Shown one piece after another: positions 9,111 through 18,561 of a DNA stretch of 64,000 nucleotides. Source of the stretch: an uncultured Lachnospiraceae bacterium (lineage in GTDB: Bacteria; Bacillota; Clostridia; Lachnospirales; Lachnospiraceae). The notes beneath the pieces are model-generated. The model did no database searches. It was not told the DNA's origin and saw nothing but the letters and a program-made list of their open reading frames with translations. Location of the stretch: positions 1-64,000 of the forward strand of contig CAJUGD010000011.1 in the NCBI GenBank assembly GCA_910586205.1, read 5' to 3'. The stretch's first letter is position 1. Each line of letters begins with the position of its first letter. Both the position numbers and the translations under genes were made by a program.

Positions 9111-9165
9111 ATTAGTTCACCGTTTACTTTTATATTTTGCATAATAAACCTTTTAATATATTTCT

Positions 9166-10317
9166 TTATTTACTAAATATTGTTGTAAATTCAGCGTATC
9201 CCGGCGCTGAGTGCAGCAAGGAATACATCTTCACCATCATAAATGCTGAATAACCAAAAAAATATATATATTTATTTCTGTTTGTCACTTTTGATACTTT
9301 AAAAATATAAGGTAATACAAAAAATTGTGTATTTATAAAGAAAATCGCTGCTCTTGCAAACTCCAAATTATAGGAAATTGTTAAAGACTGAACAAATGCT
9401 CCTAAAAGATATATATTAAACAATCCGTTAAATCGCTTATCAAATTTTAAATATCTTTTGATATATAAACTAATACATAATATTAATATTGTGTTCGCCA
9501 TTGCCCGAATCGTAAGAAATACTCCTGAATAGCTCATATATGGATAATCATTACTTCCCTTTGCAATATTATATGTATCTATCTTTTGAGCGTATCTTCC
9601 TCCTAATAATCCGATTAAAGGAATTAATCTTTCCAGCCCTATTACGCTGACAGCCAATGCTATCCAAATCATCAGCAATGCATATTCTATATTGAATTTT
9701 TTCATATAAACCGGATATGCAATAAAAAATATGATGGAAACAAAATGAAACATACTGGCTACGAAAACCATAGCAATAAACTTCCAAGGCTTCTTTTCCT
9801 CAATGGCTTTTATAGACATCATACATATTGCAACAGCCATATTTGTCCTTACAGTAAAAATACTTGCGCAATTAGTTGCCCAAAAAGCAAAATACATTGT
9901 GAGTATAATGGATCTGTCATCCCCAAAATTTCCGGCACAGGTCATTACTCTTTTATTAATATATACTGCTGCCCTATAAAAACATCCGTTTGCTACCGCA
10001 ACCATGAAAAAGAGAAGTACTGTATAATTATTCGTTGCAAACTTTATGATCCGCATTGCAATATAAAAGAAAGGTTCAAAAGCCCAATAATCTATAGAAA
10101 ACACTTGCGAAAAAGAGGTAATATCTTCCCAATTAAAAACCCAATTATATCCCTTCCAGTCTCCAAGCTCCTGGTTCCATCGAATTGTTCCTACAAATAG
10201 AAAGAAACACATATATATAAAACATATAGTTTCTGCCCTCTTTTTGCTAAGATGGGTAAACTGCTCTATAAACGAGCAACCCATTAAACTAAAAAAGACA
10301 ACCCAATACCACCACAT
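9166..10317 (-). CDS. EpsG-family polysaccharide polymerase (Wzy-like)
   Basis: A 383-residue membrane protein with roughly ten hydrophobic helices and an N-terminal region (YMCFFLFVGTIRWN…GDWKGY) that matches the EpsG/Wzy-type layout. EpsG proteins are thought to polymerise repeat units outside the membrane. The gene sits between glycosyltransferases and next to the flippase, the usual Wzx/Wzy arrangement. AT-rich. The call rests on length, topology and context, not on a catalytic motif, since this family has few conserved residues. Confidence 0.75.
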   Translation of the reverse strand: MWWYWVVFFSLMGCSFIEQFTHLSKKRAETICFIYMCFFLFVGTIRWNQELGDWKGYNWVFNWEDITSFSQVFSIDYWAFEPFFYIAMRIIKFATNNYTVLLFFMVAVANGCFYRAAVYINKRVMTCAGNFGDDRSIILTMYFAFWATNCASIFTVRTNMAVAICMMSIKAIEEKKPWKFIAMVFVASMFHFVSIIFFIAYPVYMKKFNIEYALLMIWIALAVSVIGLERLIPLIGLLGGRYAQKIDTYNIAKGSNDYPYMSYSGVFLTIRAMANTILILCISLYIKRYLKFDKRFNGLFNIYLLGAFVQSLTISYNLEFARAAIFFINTQFFVLPYIFKVSKVTNRNKYIYFFGYSAFMMVKMYSLLHSAPGYAEFTTIFSK

Positions 10318-10338
10318 ATCATTACCTCATTAGTCTTG

Positions 10339-11469
10339 TCATTTATTGAATTGACAACTCACACTTTCTCTTAAACGCCTCTCACCTACTCCCAAACAGA
10401 CCTGTTCCCATACAGCCTTACAATGTTCCTCCATATCCTTTCTCCACCTTACATCCTCCGCCAGCTTCACAAGTACGGTTTTTAACTCCTCTGTGTCCTT
10501 ATGGTTTACCGCTGTCCCAACTCCCCATTTCTCTACAAGCTCAGATAAATACGTATTCTTCGCCACAATAATCGGCAATCCGCATAATACCGACTCATAC
10601 AATTTGTTGGGAAGGGCAATCCTGACATTAGGGTTATCCGCATCATACACTGCGTACACACAGTCAACCTGTCCATATAAATCTGCTATATCTTTTCCGT
10701 AATCATATTTTCCAGTAAATCTTACATAGCTCTTATGTTTACAGTATTCCGCGATCTGTTTGTAGTCCTCAGATGTTCCCCCGGCTCCGGCAAACAATAC
10801 TTGGACCCCGCATTCTCCTGCAGCATCCACAAGCATTTTCATTTGTTTCAGATACCGGATCCCCCCGATAAATCCCACCACAAAATCACCACTTTGCTTT
10901 TTATGGTAATCTTTGAATACTTCTTTATCTGGTGCATTTGGAATATAAAGAACCTGCTCTTTCTTTATCAGCCGATGATAATATACATCAAAAAACTTTG
11001 GAGATGTGACTACAAGAATATCCACATTCTGAAAGCTTTTCTTCTCCGTTGCTTTTACTGCATAATGGATCATGCGCTTTATCCAGTTTTTTGGTTCTTC
11101 TATGTATGTTTCCCTCAAATCCGCAACATCATAAAAAAGTTTCAGCTTATGTCTTTTCTTGTACTTTGATGCAATCAAAAGAGAATCCAAACCATCCGCA
11201 TAAATCACATCCGGCTTAAGTTTCTCAAGTCTTGCCAGCGCCTTTTTCTGATATTTTTTTGATACAAAATACCTTTTTACCATATGCTGAACCGTCGGCA
11301 AATCAATATCATAAATGTAATGCTTGATGTCCTTGTATGCCGGCTCCCAAATATCCTGACTCTTTCTTCTGGTACAGATTACACTGGTTTTTCCATAATC
11401 TTTAAAGACTTTGATTCTTTTATTTGTCTTTGGATCCGGCACATGGGTCAAAAGAAAACATGTATTCAT
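10339..11469 (-). CDS. Glycosyltransferase (GT4-like)
   Basis: A 376-residue GT-B glycosyltransferase. The start is placed at 11469 because the protein then begins MNTCFLLTHVPDPKTNKRI, a common opening of this group, with AGAAGGG six bases upstream. A longer frame to 11535 has no such site. The donor domain carries GFIGGIRYLKQ and the C-terminal LPNKLYESVLCGLPIIV segment. It likely transfers a sugar during EPS repeat-unit assembly. It follows the acetyltransferase by about 160 bp, the largest gap within the operon's sugar genes. Donor specificity unknown. Confidence 0.8.
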   Translation of the reverse strand: MNTCFLLTHVPDPKTNKRIKVFKDYGKTSVICTRRKSQDIWEPAYKDIKHYIYDIDLPTVQHMVKRYFVSKKYQKKALARLEKLKPDVIYADGLDSLLIASKYKKRHKLKLFYDVADLRETYIEEPKNWIKRMIHYAVKATEKKSFQNVDILVVTSPKFFDVYYHRLIKKEQVLYIPNAPDKEVFKDYHKKQSGDFVVGFIGGIRYLKQMKMLVDAAGECGVQVLFAGAGGTSEDYKQIAEYCKHKSYVRFTGKYDYGKDIADLYGQVDCVYAVYDADNPNVRIALPNKLYESVLCGLPIIVAKNTYLSELVEKWGVGTAVNHKDTEELKTVLVKLAEDVRWRKDMEEHCKAVWEQVCLGVGERRLRESVSCQFNK

Positions 11470-11630
11470 TTTATACCCTTCTTCTATTATTTCTTGTATC
11501 TTAGGAATCAATAATTCTGCACTTTGGTTAAACATAAGCAGCCTCCCATATCTGAAACAGGAAACAGCCTTTCATGCAAATCCTTTTAAAAGGACAATGA
11601 AATATAGAAACCAAAATGCCGCACAAAATA

Positions 11631-12122
11631 TCACCTATACCCCCCCCCGGAACTGTTAAGGGACGGGAAATCAATATTTTTTAGTAATGACCAAATCGGT
11701 ACATGGATTCTCCGTATTACCTTTGCAGGAACCCCCGCAACAATACAATTATCCTCAACATTCTTATTGACTACAGCATTTGCGCCAATGATCACATTAT
11801 TTCCAATCTGAACTTTTCCTATAATCCTGGCTCCTGCTGAAATATATACATCGTTGCCAATCACCGGATAATCCTTCGGATCAAGAGATCTTCCAATCGT
11901 GGTATTCTGGCCGATAATGACTCGTTCCCCGATAACAGAACGCTTGTTTATGACACATCCCATTCCTCCATAAGCAAATTTTGTATCTTTCCCAACCTTT
12001 GTTGTATAGGGAATAACCGTGTTATACATAAGAAAAATAAGCGCCTGCAGACATTTAGGCAGGATAGGAATGTGATGCAAATAACACCAATGTGCCTTTC
12101 GATATAAATCAATCGCATTCAT
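11631..12122 (-). CDS. Serine O-acetyltransferase-like hexapeptide acyltransferase
   Basis: A 163-residue left-handed beta-helix acetyltransferase (CysE/EpsH-like branch). Hexapeptide repeats run from about residue 60 to 140 (GERVIIGQNTTIG, GNDVYISAGARIIG, GNNVIIGANAVV), ending in VAGVPAKVI. In an EPS operon it most likely O-acetylates a sugar. The start at 12122 has GGGAG seven bases upstream. The gene ends in a run of nine G residues on the coding strand (11648-11640) that encodes three glycines just before the stop, a possible slippage site. Loss of one G would extend the protein by about 30 residues. Confidence 0.82.
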   Translation of the reverse strand: MNAIDLYRKAHWCYLHHIPILPKCLQALIFLMYNTVIPYTTKVGKDTKFAYGGMGCVINKRSVIGERVIIGQNTTIGRSLDPKDYPVIGNDVYISAGARIIGKVQIGNNVIIGANAVVNKNVEDNCIVAGVPAKVIRRIHVPIWSLLKNIDFPSLNSSGGGYR

Positions 12123-12142
12123 AAATATTCTCCCTTTCCTTT

Positions 12143-13351
12143 TTACAAATGATAACATCCCCCGCCGCATACATTCCGGGTATCCAATACCACCTTATTT
12201 TTCATCTTCTCTCTATTCTCCCGGATCTCATCATGCCCCACCATAACCACCACCAGATCCACTGCATCAAGAAACTCATCCAGGTCATGATACTGGTTTT
12301 CCACCACATCCTCCGCGATAAGAGGATCATAGACCTTCAGCGGCTCTCCCAAATGCTTCTCCTGGGATTCCAAAAGCTGCAGGGTGGGGCTTTCCCGCAT
12401 ATCATCCACATTTTCCTTATAGGTAAGACCATATAAGCCTACCCGCCCTAAATCCTTCATGCCCTGTTCCCTCATAATGTCATACACCCTGTGCAGCACA
12501 AAGGCAGGCATCGCGTCATTGGTTCTCATAGACTCGTCAATCACCTTGGCAAGACTGGGATAATCCCCCACCAAAAACCAGGGATCCACAGAAATGCAGT
12601 GCCCTCCCACTCCCGGCCCCGGCTGAAGGATATTCACCCGGGGATGCATATTGCAGATGCGGATAATCTCATACACATCCATTCCGTCATGGCGGCATAT
12701 CTTTGCCAGCTCATTGGCAAATGCAATGTTCACAGCCCGGTAGGTATTTTCCACCACTTTGCTCATCTCTGCCGTCCTGATATCTGTCACCACGATCTCC
12801 CCTTGGCAAAAAGAAGCATACAAAGATCTTATCTTTTCTCCTGTATCCCTGTCATCCGCTCCAATGGTACGGTTATTGTGAAGCAGCTCATAAACCATAT
12901 TTCCTGGTATAATCCGCTCCGGGGCATGGACAAGGTGAAGATCCATCCTTCCTCCAGCCTTCAGAGCCGGCCTGACCATCCTATCAATCGTGCCTGGAGA
13001 AATGGTAGACTCAATCACCACAGTTGCCCCGAAAAGCGCTTTTTTCATCACATCCTGCACAGCAGACAGGACATATTTTGCATCAATCTTTTTGCTGAAT
13101 TTATCATAGGGAGTCGGAACCGATACAACATATATATCCGTCTCCTGATATTCTGTTGTAAATTGAATCCCTGCTTTGATTGCATCCCTTAAAAGCTCAT
13201 CCAATCCGTGCTCCTTAAAGGTCACATGGCCGCTGTTTAATGTTTTCACCAATTCCTCATTATAGTCTGTACCTGCCACCTCCACGCCGTGAGACGCCAG
13301 CATTAATGCCGTGGGAAGTCCGATGTATCCCAATCCGATTACATTTACCAT
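12143..13351 (-). CDS. wecC: UDP-N-acetyl-D-mannosamine dehydrogenase-like nucleotide-sugar dehydrogenase
   Basis: A 402-residue NAD-dependent four-electron dehydrogenase. It has the N-terminal Rossmann motif VIGLGYIGLP (residues 4-13), a central domain with the catalytic Cys in GVGGHCISVDPWF near residue 250, and a C-terminal UDP-binding domain. It oxidises C6 of a UDP-sugar to the uronate. With WecB in the same operon the likely product is UDP-ManNAcA, giving an acidic polymer. It lies 20 bp upstream of the acetyltransferase. Substrate is an inference from WecB and family resemblance; a UDP-GlcNAc dehydrogenase is the main alternative. Confidence 0.85.
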   Translation of the reverse strand: MVNVIGLGYIGLPTALMLASHGVEVAGTDYNEELVKTLNSGHVTFKEHGLDELLRDAIKAGIQFTTEYQETDIYVVSVPTPYDKFSKKIDAKYVLSAVQDVMKKALFGATVVIESTISPGTIDRMVRPALKAGGRMDLHLVHAPERIIPGNMVYELLHNNRTIGADDRDTGEKIRSLYASFCQGEIVVTDIRTAEMSKVVENTYRAVNIAFANELAKICRHDGMDVYEIIRICNMHPRVNILQPGPGVGGHCISVDPWFLVGDYPSLAKVIDESMRTNDAMPAFVLHRVYDIMREQGMKDLGRVGLYGLTYKENVDDMRESPTLQLLESQEKHLGEPLKVYDPLIAEDVVENQYHDLDEFLDAVDLVVVMVGHDEIRENREKMKNKVVLDTRNVCGGGCYHL

Positions 13352-13374
13352 TGATTTTCTCCATTCGTATTGAT

Positions 13375-15099
13375 TTAGTATGAAAGTCCCGATCTCTTGC
13401 TGTAGGTCTGCGCACCTGCATCTTCAAACACCACCGCATACCCATGCTGTTTCCCGTCTGCCTTCCAGCAAAACTCCACACATCTTCCCTGTTTAAGCAG
13501 CCCAAACTCCGGGGCATAGTATGCCAATTCCCCGGAATCATGAATCTGGAAATCACACTGCATAGGAGTTATCGCACATACCAGCCTTCCCTCCTCATCC
13601 GCAATTCCAATCTTCCTGCCTGACAAAAAAGTGCAGAAACCAGGAGCAATATGCAGATAGCTATGTACCGTCACGCCCTTCCTTCCCCCGGCCAGATCCC
13701 ACACTGTCATTTGCTTTTTATCCAGCGAAATCCTCCGTCTGTGGCTTTCTCCCAGATAATTCTGATACTCTCCCACAATCCTTTCACCCGCCGCCCTCAC
13801 CCGGATGCCATGAATCCGCCTGGCTACTCTGTGCTCCCCCCAGCATTCTGATTGCTGGTGTTCTCCGATCTCCACCGTATTGTGGGCTTTGGCTGAACGG
13901 AAATAGTTTCTTTCCCTGCCCTGGTACTGAAAGGTTCCCCCATTTACAAACAAGGGCCTGCCGTTGAGAGACAATTCAAAGCTTAAGCAGTCGCAATGGC
14001 CATGGCCCGGCATATAATCCGGCCCGATTTTTCCCGCGTCAAACAATAAGGCAGTTCCCTTCCCGTAAAGCTTATAATACCCGCTGAAATCCAGACTGGC
14101 CTTTTCCTTTGCCTGAATCCCAAACAGCCTTTCAGATGCCTCTAAAAGAGCCTGAATTGGTTTTGCAACATTATCTCCCGAATCATTAAAAAGAGGTGTC
14201 TTCCCCATCCCTTTCTCCAGTGACAAGCCTGCATCCGCCATGCGCTGCAGCGTGGGAAGCAGGCCAAGGTACTCTCCTTTCCCCGCCTGCCGCAGCCAAA
14301 AAGCCACCCGGACCACATCCTCCAGAATAATCTTATGGTACATGGGGCTTAGCTCAAAATGCATTCCGTCTGCAAGGATCTGTTCCCTCAGTTCCCTTTG
14401 AAACAGCCTGATATGTTTTTCATATACATTCTCCTCTCCAAAAACCAGACTGCACAAAAGAATCGTTTTCAGATTCTCCAGGTAATGATTTCCCAACAGC
14501 CAGTTTTCCTTTCTCCGCAGCAAAATGCAGTACTGTCTGTAGATGTTTCCCATCACCTGTTCCCTAAATAACCGGTCTTTCTCCAATGGCTCCTGAAAAA
14601 GCTCCAGGCAGACAAACAAGTTGGGTATCCTTAAGGAAATCGTATAAGGATGCCAGCTATCCCCCACGCCTTCCGGATTTGCTTTGATCCATGACAGCAC
14701 AATCTTTCTAAAGCTCCTGTAATACCGGATTTCATTTTTTTCCCGGAATTGTTCCCCAAGACAGATACAGTACTCCAGATAATGCAGATTAAACCTCCAT
14801 AAAGGCAGCGCCTCTGCCTGCCAGGTCTTCAGATCCAGTTCATGAGTCTCATTAAGCAGCGTAACCCGATTATGCAAAAGCTCATCCGGATCAAAACGAG
14901 AAAGAAACTCTGAGTTTCCGTCCAGCTCTGTGATCCAGGTTCTGATATTTTGCCTAATGCAGTTTTTAACCCTTTTCCTTCCTTTTAAACCAGCCTTCCC
15001 TTTCAATGGCTTTGTAAGCTGACCTGCAATCTGTGTCGGCCGCAGATATTTTACCGTGTTTATGTATAATCCGGCTTTTCTCCACATCCTACCCTGCAT
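13375..15099 (-). CDS. Heparinase II/III family protein
   Basis: A 574-residue protein with the two-part build of polysaccharide lyases of the heparinase II/III family. An alpha-helical toroid takes up residues ~1-310, and a beta-sheet region follows with GHGHCDCLSFELSLNG near 366-381 and FRSAKAHNTVEIG near 402. No signal peptide is seen, so it may act in the cytoplasm or on lipid-linked intermediates. Such genes recur in EPS loci with uronic acid polymers, where they may trim or release chains. AGGAAG precedes the ATG. GC-rich compared with the 5-11 kb part of the operon. Confidence 0.8.
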   Translation of the reverse strand: MQGRMWRKAGLYINTVKYLRPTQIAGQLTKPLKGKAGLKGRKRVKNCIRQNIRTWITELDGNSEFLSRFDPDELLHNRVTLLNETHELDLKTWQAEALPLWRFNLHYLEYCICLGEQFREKNEIRYYRSFRKIVLSWIKANPEGVGDSWHPYTISLRIPNLFVCLELFQEPLEKDRLFREQVMGNIYRQYCILLRRKENWLLGNHYLENLKTILLCSLVFGEENVYEKHIRLFQRELREQILADGMHFELSPMYHKIILEDVVRVAFWLRQAGKGEYLGLLPTLQRMADAGLSLEKGMGKTPLFNDSGDNVAKPIQALLEASERLFGIQAKEKASLDFSGYYKLYGKGTALLFDAGKIGPDYMPGHGHCDCLSFELSLNGRPLFVNGGTFQYQGRERNYFRSAKAHNTVEIGEHQQSECWGEHRVARRIHGIRVRAAGERIVGEYQNYLGESHRRRISLDKKQMTVWDLAGGRKGVTVHSYLHIAPGFCTFLSGRKIGIADEEGRLVCAITPMQCDFQIHDSGELAYYAPEFGLLKQGRCVEFCWKADGKQHGYAVVFEDAGAQTYSKRSGLSY

Positions 15100-15180
15100 T
15101 TTCTTCCTGCCTCCCAGACATAATCTAAATCCTGATACGCTTCCCCTAATCCGGATTCCCTTTTGCCCTTCTTTCCATTC

Positions 15181-16431
15181 TCACCCAAACAACACCCTCA
15201 CCAGCTTATCTGTCAAAGCCTCCACCCTCCGGTTCTCCCTGATATACCTTCGTCCATTCATTCCAAACTGCTTCCGCTCGTCCTCTGTCATCTCATAAAC
15301 CATTGCAATCTTTTCTGCCAAATCCTCTGCATTGTATGGCTTAAACATCATGCCTCCCCCGCTTGACGCCACCTCATCCTCCTGATAAAGAAACCCATAG
15401 AGGGTACAGGCGCCGGAGTAAAGATATTCGTTGACCTTATTCTTGGACACCCCATATTGATACACCTCCTTATGCCCCTTTACCTCCAGATGAGCCATGC
15501 ACACCTGGCTTCTCTGAAGCAGTGCAGGCACTGCCTCCTTGGGAATGCGGTCATAAATCAGTACATTTTTAAGCCCGTTTCGGCGGGCATATTCCATCAT
15601 TCCTTCCCGCTCCTGCCCGCTTCCCACAAAGAGCATCTTTACAGGAATCCCCTTTTGCTCCAATATTTTCAATGCTTCCAACATCACATACACGCCCTCA
15701 TAGACCATGTAATAGCCTGCAAAGGAGCAGATAAAACCATCGGAAAGAAACTCCCGAACCGGATTTGGCAGCATTTCCTCCTTCTTGGCATTTTCATCAA
15801 ACCGGTCACAGTCCATGGGCTGGCCGATCAGGACTGCTTTGCTCTTTGGCACGCCTAATTCCCCGCACAGATAATCTTTTCCGCGGCTCATGGAATAAAT
15901 GATTTTATCTGCCTTCCAAAAAGCCCACCGCTGTATTGCATCAAAGAAAAGAACCATGGGATCCATCCGTTTCTTATCCCCGCCGGCCACCCATATCCGC
16001 GGCCAGAAATCCCGGACTTCCGCACAAAAACGGATCTTATATTTTCTTGCCACCCTGTATGCTGCAATCCACGCCAATGGATGAACCGAGCATCCGATCA
16101 CCACATCCGGCTTTTGGCACCTTTCTGCGATGGCCTTCTCATACTTTAAGACCTTTCCCATAAAATCCACCATGCTCCAGGCACGTCCCGCCCCGTTATT
16201 GCTCTGATAACTTCCGGTCCTTAAATACACATAGAAAATGTTCTTCCCGGGACGAGTTATAAAAACCCTTTTCTCCGAAAAATAGCTATGGGTAAAATGG
16301 CAGAAAGAAGATGAAATCACAACCACCCTGTATCCCCTTTTCCCTAATTCCTTTGCAAAGTCATACTGCCTGGATATCCCGCCGTATTTTGGTTCCGATG
16401 AATAATGGTCAATAATCCATATCGTTTTCAT
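15181..16431 (-). CDS. Glycosyltransferase (GT4-like, WbuB-type)
   Basis: A 416-residue GT-B glycosyltransferase starting MKTIWIIDHYSSEPKYGG, an N-terminus typical of WbuB-like sugar transferases. The donor half includes FAGYYMVYEGVYVMLEAL near residue 237 and a late acidic region. Its ATG overlaps the stop codon of the initiating sugar transferase (ATGA), so it is a good candidate for the second step of repeat-unit assembly. It acts at the cytoplasmic face of the membrane. Donor sugar is unknown. Confidence 0.82.
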   Translation of the reverse strand: MKTIWIIDHYSSEPKYGGISRQYDFAKELGKRGYRVVVISSSFCHFTHSYFSEKRVFITRPGKNIFYVYLRTGSYQSNNGAGRAWSMVDFMGKVLKYEKAIAERCQKPDVVIGCSVHPLAWIAAYRVARKYKIRFCAEVRDFWPRIWVAGGDKKRMDPMVLFFDAIQRWAFWKADKIIYSMSRGKDYLCGELGVPKSKAVLIGQPMDCDRFDENAKKEEMLPNPVREFLSDGFICSFAGYYMVYEGVYVMLEALKILEQKGIPVKMLFVGSGQEREGMMEYARRNGLKNVLIYDRIPKEAVPALLQRSQVCMAHLEVKGHKEVYQYGVSKNKVNEYLYSGACTLYGFLYQEDEVASSGGGMMFKPYNAEDLAEKIAMVYEMTEDERKQFGMNGRRYIRENRRVEALTDKLVRVLFG

Positions 16432-17882
16432 GGTTTTCTTTGTCCTTTTCCTACTATGTATTGTTCATGTACTCTCGGAGTCCGGCCCTGCCTTTGCGGC
16501 TCATTTTCCATCTCCTCCCCACACCCCTGGGCAATGGCCGCCGCATCCTCCCTGCCGAACCCTTCTGTGCTCTCCTTCATAAAAAGAATCTTTACGGTCT
16601 TAAAAATGATCTCAATATCCAGCAGCAGCGAATAGTTCTGGATATACATCAAATCCAGCTTCAGCTTGTCATATGCCGTCGTATTATACTTCCCATACAC
16701 CTGAGCGTACCCGGTCAGACCTCCCTTTACCTTCATCCGATAGCCAAACTCCGGAATCTGCTTTGTGTACAGCTCTACATGCTCCACCCGCTCCGGCCTG
16801 GGCCCCACAATGCTCATATCCCCTTTCAGAATATTAAAAATCTGAGGAAGCTCATCGATCCTTGCGGCACGGATGATTCTTCCCACAGGAGTAATCCTGG
16901 GGTCCTGCGCTTCTGCCGGCATGGAATGCCCTTCCTTTTCTGCATCCACTATCATGCTGCGGAATTTATAGATCTGAAAAATCCTTCCGTCTTTGGTGCA
17001 TCTCTCCTGCACATAAAATACAGGCCCTTTGTCATACAACTTTATGGCTGCTGCCGTTATAAGAAAAACAGGAGACAAGAAAAGAAGCGCTGCCATAGAC
17101 AGCGCCAGGTCCACCCCCCGTTTGACAAAACACTGGTCAAAGGAAAGCCCATGGTTTCTGGAAAGCAGCAAAGGCGTATCAAACAAATGCAGGCTCTCCG
17201 AACTTCTGATAATCACATCTGATATTTTAGGAGTCGTATAGGTACGGATGGATTTCTCATAACCGTACTTTAAAATCACGTTCCGAATATGGGACGGAAT
17301 ATCACAGATCACCACTCCTTCATACTGTTCCATCTTTCTTTTTATCTCCCCAATCCCCGCAGAAATATGGACAATTTCCCCAATGACAAACCTATCGTTT
17401 CTGGTATGAAGCTTCCCCATCAGGCTTGTCACCGGATGTTCCCCATAGATCAGCAGCACACTTCTGGACGGATAAAGAAAACGGTAAAAACGGTTGGACA
17501 CAAAGCTCCAGATACAGACTGCCAAAAACTGAAACCCTGCCATTGCCAAAAGAGGAGCCAGGTTTTGAAAGGATTTGGTGAGCAGTGTAATCTGAAGATA
17601 AGCCATCACATTGGCACAAATCGCGGCAAGGAACTGGGAATAGATCATATTTCCGGTACGCAGATACCCTACTTTCAGCCCTCCATAAAGAATATTGAAC
17701 AATACCAGAAAGATCCCGTACACTGCCACCATCAGCCAATGGCCGCTCCGGTTATAGGGACTTTCCATCCTCTGGTTATAAAAATGAATCCAGACATACC
17801 AAAAAGCCGCTGCCTCCAGAGAAAGGACCACCATACTGAATAGAAATTTGACCATCCGTTTATACTGCTCATAGTTCTTCAT
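16428..17882 (-). CDS. EPS polyprenyl glycosylphosphotransferase (initiating sugar transferase)
   Basis: A 484-residue membrane enzyme of the WbaP/WcaJ type. The first ~140 residues hold four or five transmembrane helices, and a central cytoplasmic region follows. The C-terminal catalytic bacterial sugar transferase domain begins KRGVDLALSMAAL near 250 and includes YKFRSM and the RIDELPQIFNILKGDMS segment. It moves a sugar-1-phosphate from a nucleotide sugar to undecaprenyl phosphate, the committing step of EPS synthesis. It is the first sugar gene after the two LoaP genes, 81 bp from the second. Confidence 0.92.
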   Translation of the reverse strand: MKNYEQYKRMVKFLFSMVVLSLEAAAFWYVWIHFYNQRMESPYNRSGHWLMVAVYGIFLVLFNILYGGLKVGYLRTGNMIYSQFLAAICANVMAYLQITLLTKSFQNLAPLLAMAGFQFLAVCIWSFVSNRFYRFLYPSRSVLLIYGEHPVTSLMGKLHTRNDRFVIGEIVHISAGIGEIKRKMEQYEGVVICDIPSHIRNVILKYGYEKSIRTYTTPKISDVIIRSSESLHLFDTPLLLSRNHGLSFDQCFVKRGVDLALSMAALLFLSPVFLITAAAIKLYDKGPVFYVQERCTKDGRIFQIYKFRSMIVDAEKEGHSMPAEAQDPRITPVGRIIRAARIDELPQIFNILKGDMSIVGPRPERVEHVELYTKQIPEFGYRMKVKGGLTGYAQVYGKYNTTAYDKLKLDLMYIQNYSLLLDIEIIFKTVKILFMKESTEGFGREDAAAIAQGCGEEMENEPQRQGRTPRVHEQYIVGKGQRKP

Positions 17883-17963
17883 TTGAAAACAACTCCTTTA
17901 TGCTGCTTATGTTGCACATGTGAATTTTTCCGCTGTCAATGAGCGGGGGCCCTTGACTCTCTC

Positions 17964-18500
17964 TTAATGCTTTAGCTCTGCATCCTCCTCTAACATGATT
18001 CCCAGCACAATGGCCTGTTCCTCCCCCCAAAGCCTGTGACGGACCATGGCATACCGCTTCTTAAACTGGTAGCGCACAATCTGCTCCTTACAAGAGTGAA
18101 GCGGATCTGATATCTTACAAACCTTACCGGCCTCATCTCTCTGCACATAAGAAAGGCTTACCACATGCTCCCTCCCGGATATCTCTGCCAGAAATTCTGC
18201 ATCCTCCCCCATCATGGGAAAAGCCGTCCATGCCCCGCAGGCTTTCCCTATCGCCATATCAGGAATCCGTTCCAAATATTCAAAAAACAAGCGAGAAAAA
18301 CGCTGCCCCTTACAGGTAAGAAACACACATCCCGAAAACAGCGGCTCCCTATGGACAATGCTTTTCTGCTGCTTTCTCCAGATTCTTTCCTGATAAATCA
18401 CAAAGCATTCCTCATACATTTCCTGCGGAACGGCCCTGTGGATCGTTTTTACCAGTTCTTCTTCTTTTCCCGCCCATGTCTTTAACAAATACCATAGCAT
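17964..18500 (-). CDS. loaP: NusG-like processive antiterminator, LoaP family (second copy)
   Basis: A 178-residue NusG paralogue. The N-terminal NGN-like domain opens MLWYLLKTWAGKEEELV, and the C-terminal KOW-like part ends with RHRLWGEEQAIVLGIMLEE. LoaP proteins bind RNA polymerase and a leader hairpin so that it reads through terminators in long polysaccharide operons. The start at 18500 is chosen because it aligns with the opening of the upstream copy; the frame to 18530 adds residues not shared. It is diverged from its neighbour, sharing the WYxLxTxxGxEE pattern and the CFV(I)xQExxWR block. Tandem copies are unusual. Confidence 0.8.
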   Translation of the reverse strand: MLWYLLKTWAGKEEELVKTIHRAVPQEMYEECFVIYQERIWRKQQKSIVHREPLFSGCVFLTCKGQRFSRLFFEYLERIPDMAIGKACGAWTAFPMMGEDAEFLAEISGREHVVSLSYVQRDEAGKVCKISDPLHSCKEQIVRYQFKKRYAMVRHRLWGEEQAIVLGIMLEEDAELKH

Positions 18501-18561
18501 AAACTTTCCCAGCCCTCCTGGCCTGTTCAAACCTCAGCCTTTTATTTACTCTGAAATTTCC

